A stretch of DNA of 5,127 bases. Source: Fimbriiglobus sp. (lineage in GTDB: Bacteria; Planctomycetota; Planctomycetia; Gemmatales; Gemmataceae). Numbering within the stretch: the first letter of the stretch is position 1; the number at the start of each line of letters is the position of its first letter. Shown here piece by piece: positions 1 to 5,127 of this stretch. Below the pieces are notes generated by a model, which was not told the origin of the DNA, ran no database searches, and saw nothing but the letters and a program-made list of their open reading frames with translations. Position numbers and translations under genes: made by a program. The stretch covers positions 1-5,127 of the forward strand of contig JANXTD010000624.1 of assembly GCA_025352585.1 (NCBI GenBank), given 5' to 3'.

Positions 1-115
1 CCCACACGGAACCCACCGACACGGGAAGGAAGACCGGCCTCACAGCGGCCAGCTACAGAAGACCGGCCGAGGGCCGGAAGACAAGTTCCCAAACGACACC
101 CCCCCGATTGTCACC
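1..115. other. Non-coding leader upstream of rlmI with repeated GAAGACCGGCC motif and small hairpin
   Basis: No convincing coding region is visible. An 11-base motif GAAGACCGGCC occurs at 29-39 and again at 58-68, and its first six bases recur at 77-82. The second copy overlaps a perfect 6-bp inverted repeat, CCGGCC at 63-68 and GGCCGG at 72-77, with a 3-base loop. The hairpin could end a gene lying left of the window or act in the rlmI leader, but no T-run follows it on the plus strand, so a classical intrinsic terminator is not supported. I see no clear -35/-10 pair and no Shine-Dalgarno sequence before the start at 116, where the preceding bases are a C-run and 'gattgtcacc'. Confidence 0.45.
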
Positions 116-1303
116 ATGCACAAAGTGATCCTGAAGCCGAAGCACGCCTTGCCCTTCTACGCGCGCCACCCGTGGGTTTACAACGGGGCGATCGAGCGCG
201 TCGAAGGCAGCCCCGCGCCCGGCGACGAAGTCGAACTCGTCGCCAGCACCGGCCAGTTCATCGCCCGCGGCCTGTACAACCCCGCCAGCAAGATCAACGT
301 CCGCCTCTACTCGTGGGACGCCGACCAGCCGCTCGACGCCGCGTTCTTCCGCAACAAACTCGATTCGGCCGTGCGGCTACGGCACCACTGGTTGAAGCTC
401 AACGCCGGGCCGAACGCCGCCTACCGCGCCGTGTTTAGCGAGGCCGACGGCCTGTCGGGGCTGACCGTCGATCGCTACGGCGATTACGCCACGGTCCAGT
501 TCACTGCCCTCGGCCTGGCGTCGCGCCGCGCGATGATCGGCGAGGCGGTGCGGGAACTCCTGGGCGTCAAAGGCGTGTACATCCGGACCGAGAAGGGCAT
601 CGGCCAACTCGAAGGGCTTGAACTGCACGACGGGCTGTTGTGCGGCGAAATGCCGCCGGCGGAAGTCGTCATCGAGGAGAACGGCCTGCGCTTCGCCGTG
701 AACCTCACCGAAGGCCAGAAGACCGGCTACTACCTCGACCAGCGTGACAACCGCGTCGCCGTGGCAAGACTCGCCGCCGGCCGCCGGGTGCTCGACGCCT
801 TCAGCTATTCCGGCGGCTTCGGCCTCTACGCCAAACGTGCCGGCGCGGCCGAAGTCGAATGCGTTGATGCCTCCGAACCCGCGCTGATTCTCGCCCGCCG
901 CAACGCCGAGTTGAACGGCCTCGACGGCGTGACCTTCACGCGCAACGACGTGTTCGGCCACCTCGACCAGTGCGTCGCCGCGGGGCGGAAGTTCGACGTG
1001 ATCGTGCTCGACCCGCCGAAGTTCGCCCGCAACCGCGCCGCACTGCCTGCTGCCGTGCAGGGCTACCGCAAGCTGCACCAGCAAGCGTTCAAACTCCTGG
1101 AGCGCGACGGAGTTCTCGTGACCTGCTGTTGCACCGGGCTGATCACGCCGGTGATGCTCGAAGAGATCGTCGCCGCATCGGCCGCCGAGGCCCGCCGCGA
1201 TCTGCAAATCCTCGAACGTCGCGGCCCCGCCGCAGACCACCCGGTCGCGGCGAGTTGCCGCGAGTCGGCGTACCTGAAGTGCCTCATCAGCCGCGTGGAG
1301 TAA
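116..1303 (+). CDS. rlmI: RlmI-type 23S rRNA (cytosine-C5) methyltransferase, PUA plus Rossmann-fold SAM domain
   Basis: This 395-residue protein matches the length and architecture of the RlmI/YccW family, cytoplasmic enzymes that use S-adenosylmethionine to methylate C5 of a 23S rRNA cytosine (C1962 in E. coli). Residues 1 to about 78 form the RNA-binding PUA domain, with the family-typical 'HPWVYNGAI' at 18-26. The central RlmI-type segment has 'FSEADGLSGLTVDRYG' (107-122) and 'EGQKTGYYLDQRDNR' (199-213). The methyltransferase core shows SAM motif I 'VLDAFSYSGGFGLYA' (225-239), acidic D251 for the ribose, 'DVIVLDPPKF' (294-303) and the motif VI loop 'TCCCTG' (336-341). C339 aligns with the cysteine of the E. 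coli 'TFSCSG' loop. The C-terminus 'AADHPVAAS…YLKCLISRVE' is also typical. The ATG at 116 puts the PUA start where the family begins; no Shine-Dalgarno is seen. A gene starting three bases after the stop suggests an operon. Site specificity in this organism is inferred from the family. Confidence 0.93.
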   Translation: MHKVILKPKHALPFYARHPWVYNGAIERVEGSPAPGDEVELVASTGQFIARGLYNPASKINVRLYSWDADQPLDAAFFRNKLDSAVRLRHHWLKLNAGPNAAYRAVFSEADGLSGLTVDRYGDYATVQFTALGLASRRAMIGEAVRELLGVKGVYIRTEKGIGQLEGLELHDGLLCGEMPPAEVVIEENGLRFAVNLTEGQKTGYYLDQRDNRVAVARLAAGRRVLDAFSYSGGFGLYAKRAGAAEVECVDASEPALILARRNAELNGLDGVTFTRNDVFGHLDQCVAAGRKFDVIVLDPPKFARNRAALPAAVQGYRKLHQQAFKLLERDGVLVTCCCTGLITPVMLEEIVAASAAEARRDLQILERRGPAADHPVAASCRESAYLKCLISRVE

Positions 1304-1306
1304 GCG

Positions 1307-2215
1307 ATGTCGCCCGACGAAGACGCGCTCTTGAACGGCATCGCCGCCGACCCCGCCGCCGACCTGCCGCGGCTGGTTTACGCCGACTGGCTCGAAGAGC
1401 GCGGCCAGGACTTGCGAGCCGAGTTCATCCGCATCCAGTGCGAGATCGCCAAGCTCGAAGTCGGCCCGCGCGACGTGATTGATCGCAACGTCCACCTGTG
1501 GCGACGGCAACAGGAGTTGCTGGATGGGCACATGGGGGAGTTGCTAGAGGGCGTACCGCTCACGCCGCGTCCGGGGCAAGTGCCGGGGCCACGCTTTTAC
1601 CGCGGATTCGTGGACGAAATCGAGTTGAATGATGAAGAACTCTCGAAGCGGGGCGAGGCGATCCTCACCGTACGACCTTTCCCCGGCAGGATTGCGTTAG
1701 TCTCCGAGACCCGTCTGGGATCGCTCCACTCCCATTTTGAGTCCTTGACGTACAGTCACGATTTCGACGTCGGTCGCTTAATGACTTCGCTCCACCTCCT
1801 ACCATCCGCGTCCGAAGGAGTCGTTAGCAGAAGCAGCATACCCGATGCGGATCAACCCGAACGGCGTGTCGTTTGGCAGCGGCTGACTTCGCTTATATCT
1901 ACCCACGATTTTCTGAGCCCACTAACCATACCCTTCCTCCGCGACGACATGCCGGCGCTACGCGTCTTAGTCTTGGCGAACCACGGAATCGATGACTACG
2001 AAGTGATCAACTTACTCAACGCCGGCATTTTACAGCGCCTGTCGCACATCTCGCTGATCGAGAACGCCATCGGCGACCAGTCGGCCATCGAGATGGCGGA
2101 CCGGCTCGGCAACAGCCCGAACCTGAAGGAACTCGACCTACGCCGTAACGGCATCACCACCGTCGGCCAAGCCGCGTTGCTGGCGCGGCTCGGCAGCAAG
2201 GTGATCCTGTTCTGA
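1307..2215 (+). CDS. TIGR02996 domain protein with C-terminal leucine-rich repeats
   Basis: This is a 302-residue protein of unknown function. Residues 1 to about 50 match the TIGR02996 domain, with 'LPRLVYADWLEERGQDLRAE' (20-39) followed by 'FIRIQCEI'. 'RFYRGFVDEIEL' (96-107) is the linker usually seen before repeats in these proteins. The C-terminus holds three ribonuclease-inhibitor-like leucine-rich repeats at about 217-243, 244-271 and 272-299; the last is the most regular ('LKELDLRRNGITTVGQAALL'), the first the most degenerate. No signal peptide or membrane segment is visible, so it is probably cytoplasmic. Leucine-rich repeats suggest protein binding, but no partner is known. The start is supported by GGAG (1297-1300) six bases before the ATG and by a 3-base gap from the rlmI stop, giving likely translational coupling. 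The middle of the gene (about 1620-2040) is less GC-rich than either end: 53% in bases 1741-1800 against 72% in 1321-1380, by hand count. This may reflect recombination among paralogues or relaxed selection. Confidence 0.85.
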   Translation: MSPDEDALLNGIAADPAADLPRLVYADWLEERGQDLRAEFIRIQCEIAKLEVGPRDVIDRNVHLWRRQQELLDGHMGELLEGVPLTPRPGQVPGPRFYRGFVDEIELNDEELSKRGEAILTVRPFPGRIALVSETRLGSLHSHFESLTYSHDFDVGRLMTSLHLLPSASEGVVSRSSIPDADQPERRVVWQRLTSLISTHDFLSPLTIPFLRDDMPALRVLVLANHGIDDYEVINLLNAGILQRLSHISLIENAIGDQSAIEMADRLGNSPNLKELDLRRNGITTVGQAALLARLGSKVILF

Positions 2216-2221
2216 TCCCAA

Positions 2222-2231
2222 TAAGCGTCCT
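2222..2231. repeat. Left copy of 10-base direct repeat TAAGCGTCCT flanking hicBA
   Basis: TAAGCGTCCT occurs here, just after the stop of the LRR gene, and again in the same orientation at 2759-2768 beyond the hicBA promoter. The two copies enclose hicB, hicA, their promoter-like pair and the convergent hairpin. This could be an insertion or excision footprint, or chance. Confidence 0.5.
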
Positions 2232-2237
2232 GTTTCG

Positions 2238-2260
2238 GCGAACGACTTTTGCGTTCTCGC
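2238..2260. terminator. Possible bidirectional terminator hairpin between convergent genes
   Basis: GCGAACG (2238-2244) pairs with CGTTCTCGC (2252-2260), giving seven base pairs interrupted by a two-base CT bulge, around a seven-base loop. It fills the 45-base gap between the plus-strand LRR gene and the minus-strand hicA gene, where a shared terminator would be expected. Neither strand has a clear T-run after the stem, so termination activity is uncertain. Confidence 0.3.
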
Positions 2261-2473
2261 TCAAAGGTCATGAGTCTGCAAGCCGGTGTGGCGGGCGACC
2301 CGTGCTAACATCCGCGGGCGGATTTCGTCGCCGTCGGCAAGGGCCCAGACGTAGTCCGGCCACCCCGGACGCTCAAGGACCGTGTGCGACCCGCACGAGC
2401 GCCGCTTGACTGACCACCCGATGCGAAGCAACGCCGCCAGGACTCGCCGACCCTTCGTCGCAGGCCAGTTCAC
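2261..2473 (-). CDS. hicA: HicA-family mRNA interferase toxin
   Basis: This 70-residue protein matches the HicA/YcfA family, small double-stranded-RNA-binding-fold ribonucleases that cut mRNA when free of HicB. Visible family features are 'KGRRVLAALLRIGWSVKRR' (7-25), the catalytic-histidine motif 'GSH' (28-30) and the C-terminal 'DGDEIRPRMLARVARHTGL' (47-65). The position of the second conserved histidine, in the 'PRHPCDEI' segment of E. coli HicA as I recall it, is Ala46 here, so ribonuclease activity may be altered. The likely start is a GTG at 2473-2471 that overlaps the hicB stop as GTGA; a GGTGAG stretch inside the end of hicB can serve as ribosome-binding site. Antitoxin-first order and the overlap support a functional coupled pair. 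The gene converges on the LRR gene, with 45 bases between stops. Family assignment is firm; activity is inferred. Confidence 0.82.
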   Translation of the reverse strand: MNWPATKGRRVLAALLRIGWSVKRRSCGSHTVLERPGWPDYVWALADGDEIRPRMLARVARHTGLQTHDL

Positions 2474-2676
2474 GGACTCACCGCGAACACTGCCCCAGCG
2501 CCCAGGTCCGGCTCGCCGCCCTCCAATCGATCCGCCATTGCCCGGAGTGCCACGGCCTCGGCACGTGCTACCGCCTCAGCTCGCGTAGCCCCGTAGGCGA
2601 GTGCGCCCGGTACCGCGACGACCTCGGCAATCCAGCGGCCGTCTTCTTCCTGCTCGACCTCGACGCTCAGTGGCAT
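2470..2676 (-). CDS. hicB: HicB-family antitoxin, short form without DNA-binding domain
   Basis: This 68-residue protein matches the partial RNase H-fold N-terminal domain of HicB antitoxins, which bind and block HicA. It shows 'VEVEQEEDGRWIAEV' (5-19), 'VPGALAYGATRAEA' (22-35) and a helix ending 'ALRAMADRLEGGE' (43-55). The family pattern is a strand with D/E-DGRW, then PG…YG-T-x-EA, then a helix. Only about 13 residues follow the helix, so there is no room for the helix-turn-helix or ribbon-helix-helix domain by which longer HicB proteins repress their own promoter. This one probably acts only by binding toxin, unless HicA or another protein provides repression. The ATG at 2676-2674 places the fold start correctly; only a weak AGAG precedes it. 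It is the first gene of the pair, with a promoter-like pair about 47-74 bases upstream, and shares four bases with hicA. Confidence 0.85.
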   Translation of the reverse strand: MPLSVEVEQEEDGRWIAEVVAVPGALAYGATRAEAVARAEAVALRAMADRLEGGEPDLGAGAVFAVSP

Positions 2677-2722
2677 GACGTAACTCTGAAGAGTGTGGCT
2701 GGAGAATCATATTTCCGTGATG

Positions 2723-2750
2723 TTTATAGACCGGGTGATGCTGATGGCAA
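2723..2750 (-). promoter_or_regulatory. Sigma-70-like promoter for hicB-hicA
   Basis: Read on the minus strand, TTGCCA (2750-2745, five of six to TTGACA) is followed after 16 bases by TATAAA (2728-2723, five of six to TATAAT). Transcription would begin near 2716, giving a leader of about 40 bases before the hicB ATG. This AT-rich patch stands out in a GC-rich window. A partial inverted repeat, ATCAT…GTGAT (about 2706-2720), sits at the expected start point and could be an operator, though HicB here lacks a DNA-binding domain. Confidence 0.55.
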
Positions 2751-2758
2751 ACGACGAT

Positions 2759-2768
2759 TAAGCGTCCT
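2759..2768. repeat. Right copy of 10-base direct repeat TAAGCGTCCT flanking hicBA
   Basis: This is an identical copy of the repeat at 2222-2231, 537 bases away in the same orientation. It lies between the macro-domain gene stop and the hicBA promoter. The sequences on either side of the two copies do not match, so the shared tract is exactly ten bases. Confidence 0.5.
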
Positions 2769-2795
2769 CTTGAACTGAGAAGTGCAAATGCGGAT

Positions 2796-3398
2796 TCAGT
2801 CCTCACGCAACAGACGATAGTGCTGTAACAAGGCGTCGTTCACCCCCTTCGGCTGGAACGGTTGACCGCCTTCGACTTCGTCCCACGCCGCGCGCATCTG
2901 CTTGGCACAGATTGTCTCCAGCATCTCGCCGGTGCCGGTCGCCAGGCCGGGGCACGCCACTCTGCGGATCGACCCCGGTTGTTTCGCGTTCAGCCGTTGA
3001 ACGGCCCGCAGGACGGCGCGGAACGACAAGTAGGCGTTGAGAGTTTTGGCTACGTTGACCGGGGCTCGCAGGGTCGGGGCAGCCACGACGTAGCGGATGT
3101 CCGTCGCGTCAGTTTCGACGACGAGGGCCAGGCCGATCGGGAGTTCGCCGTCCCAGTCGCGACGGATAACCTCGCGGAGGCGGTCCTGGACGTGCCAGCC
3201 GAATCGGTCGCTGTACGCCCGGTCGATCCCGCCGTCCATGAACCCGAAGCAGTTCGCCGGGCTGACGACGGCATCGACGGGCACGCCGAAGATGTCGCCC
3301 GTGGCCGGTACCACTTCGGGGACGCCGGAGAAATGGTGCTGCCACGCGGACGCCAAGTCTCCGCCGCGGTCGCGCAAGTGGTACGTCACGTTTGGCAT
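2796..3398 (-). CDS. Macro-domain (ADP-ribose-binding/processing) protein
   Basis: This 200-residue protein has the main macro-domain motifs. 'ATGDIFGVPVDAVVSPAN' (32-49) holds the adenine-contacting GDI (34-36) and the N49 equivalent of the catalytic/ribose asparagine. 'FMDGGIDRAYSDRFG' (53-67) is the GGGVD-like loop, and 'CPGLATGTGEM' (149-159) is the diphosphate-binding loop. Macro domains bind ADP-ribose or related nucleotides, and some remove ADP-ribose from proteins or nucleic acids. The 'SPAN-FGFMDGGID' wording differs from the usual 'NAAN-LGGGGVD', so this may be a distinct subfamily and its substrate is not predicted. No signal peptide or membrane segment is visible, so it is probably cytoplasmic. 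The frame stays open upstream to 3662, but that would overlap zwf and adds 88 residues without domain character; the ATG at 3398 starts at a natural N-terminus, with GGGG about nine bases upstream as a weak site. It is divergent from zwf and lies 119 bases upstream of hicB on the same strand. Confidence 0.85.
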   Translation of the reverse strand: MPNVTYHLRDRGGDLASAWQHHFSGVPEVVPATGDIFGVPVDAVVSPANCFGFMDGGIDRAYSDRFGWHVQDRLREVIRRDWDGELPIGLALVVETDATDIRYVVAAPTLRAPVNVAKTLNAYLSFRAVLRAVQRLNAKQPGSIRRVACPGLATGTGEMLETICAKQMRAAWDEVEGGQPFQPKGVNDALLQHYRLLRED

Positions 3399-3597
3399 CG
3401 GCTGACCCCGTTCGCATCGGCACGCTGATCGGTGGACGATTACCTTTCGAGCACCGACATCATCACACCGCGCGAGGTTCGCCGCAAACTGAATCCCCTC
3501 TCGCCCCGCCCGGCCACCCACGCCTGCCGTCACTACGATACCGGCACGCCCCGGCACCGTACTCCGCCGCGCGCCCCCGCACTCGCTTTGAGGCAAC
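3399..3597. other. Divergent intergenic region between macro-domain gene and zwf
   Basis: This region should hold the promoters of both the minus-strand macro gene and the plus-strand zwf. I see no convincing sigma-70 pair on either strand; TACGAT near 3535 matches the -10 consensus at only four of six positions and has no -35 partner. A seven-base direct repeat CCGGCAC occurs at 3541-3547 and 3551-3557, ten bases apart, about one helical turn, and could be a regulator site. The zwf ribosome-binding site, GAGG at 3590-3593, lies at the right end. Confidence 0.4.
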
Positions 3598-5058
<1,461 letters not shown>

Positions 5059-5087
5059 TCTCCCCCGATTCCCCGCTGAGGTTTGCG

Positions 5088-5127
5088 ATGCCCGCTCTCT
5101 CGATTCGCCCCGGCGCGAGTGCCCTCG
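5088..5127 (+). CDS. 5' end of a gene downstream of zwf, possibly 6-phosphogluconolactonase (partial)
   Basis: An ATG at 5088 with GAGG (5078-5081) six bases upstream opens a frame that runs off the window after 13 codons, MPALSIRPGASAL. The start lies 30 bases after the zwf stop, so the two are probably co-transcribed. The spacing of proline, alanine and leucine resembles the N-terminus of DevB-type 6-phosphogluconolactonases ('MPxxxVxPDAxAL'), the next enzyme after zwf and often its neighbour. Thirteen residues are too few to settle this; the gene start is better supported than the function. Confidence 0.5.
   Translation, partial: MPALSIRPGASAL

Noticed and set aside
1..115. A CRISPR-like repeat array in the leader
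   Set aside because: There are only two full copies of an 11-base motif, with no regular spacers and no cas genes nearby.
377..1531. A 384-codon open frame on the minus strand opposite rlmI and the LRR gene
   Set aside because: It is antisense to a well-supported gene, its translation has no recognisable domain, and long antisense frames are expected opposite GC-rich coding sequence.
2770..2795. A terminator hairpin after the macro-domain gene (TTCTC/GAGGA on the minus strand)
   Set aside because: The stem is only five pairs with one wobble and has no following T-run.
2576..2806. A 76-codon minus-strand frame across the hicB promoter and hicB
   Set aside because: It reads hicB out of frame and spans its promoter; the C-terminal part is an Arg/Gly-rich shadow.
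2796..3398. A DarTG-type toxin-antitoxin system based on the macro domain
   Set aside because: No DarT-like ADP-ribosyltransferase lies on either side; the neighbours are zwf and hicBA.
2862..3428. A 188-codon plus-strand frame opposite the macro-domain gene
   Set aside because: It is antisense to a gene with clear macro-domain motifs and resembles no known family.

Overview
The window looks like a chromosomal segment of a high-GC planctomycete of the Gemmata type (Gemmataceae). The best lineage clue is the gene at 1307-2215. Its N-terminus carries the short 'RLVYADWLEERG…EFIR' domain (TIGR02996), which from memory is greatly expanded in Gemmata-like planctomycetes and also occurs in some myxobacteria. 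The strong G/C preference at third codon positions and the weak or absent Shine-Dalgarno sites at several starts fit this, but the taxonomic call is inference.

Layout. Bases 1-115 are a non-coding leader with a short repeated GC-rich motif and a small hairpin. Bases 116-1303 (+) encode an RlmI-type 23S rRNA cytosine methyltransferase. Three bases later, 1307-2215 (+) encodes a TIGR02996/leucine-rich-repeat protein, probably co-transcribed with it. A 45-base convergent gap holds a weak hairpin. Three genes then read on the minus strand: a HicB-type antitoxin (2676-2470), a HicA-type toxin overlapping it by four bases (2473-2261), and, upstream of both, a macro-domain (ADP-ribose-binding) protein (3398-2796). 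A good promoter-like pair lies between the macro gene and hicB, so the hicB-hicA pair is probably its own transcription unit. A 199-base divergent intergenic region separates the macro gene from zwf (3598-5058, +), a full-length glucose-6-phosphate 1-dehydrogenase. The first 13 codons of another gene (5088 onward) follow; their pattern resembles the N-terminus of 6-phosphogluconolactonase.

How they work together. The window joins housekeeping functions (rRNA modification, entry to the oxidative pentose phosphate pathway) to a small accessory island of a type II toxin-antitoxin pair next to a macro-domain protein. The most notable points are an exact 10-base direct repeat bracketing the hicBA unit with its promoter, the apparent loss of the second conserved histidine in HicA, and a lower-GC central segment in the LRR gene. 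I see no CRISPR array, tRNA, rRNA, transposase or integrase. I did not find a clearly new multi-gene system; the macro-hicBA neighbourhood is the only candidate.
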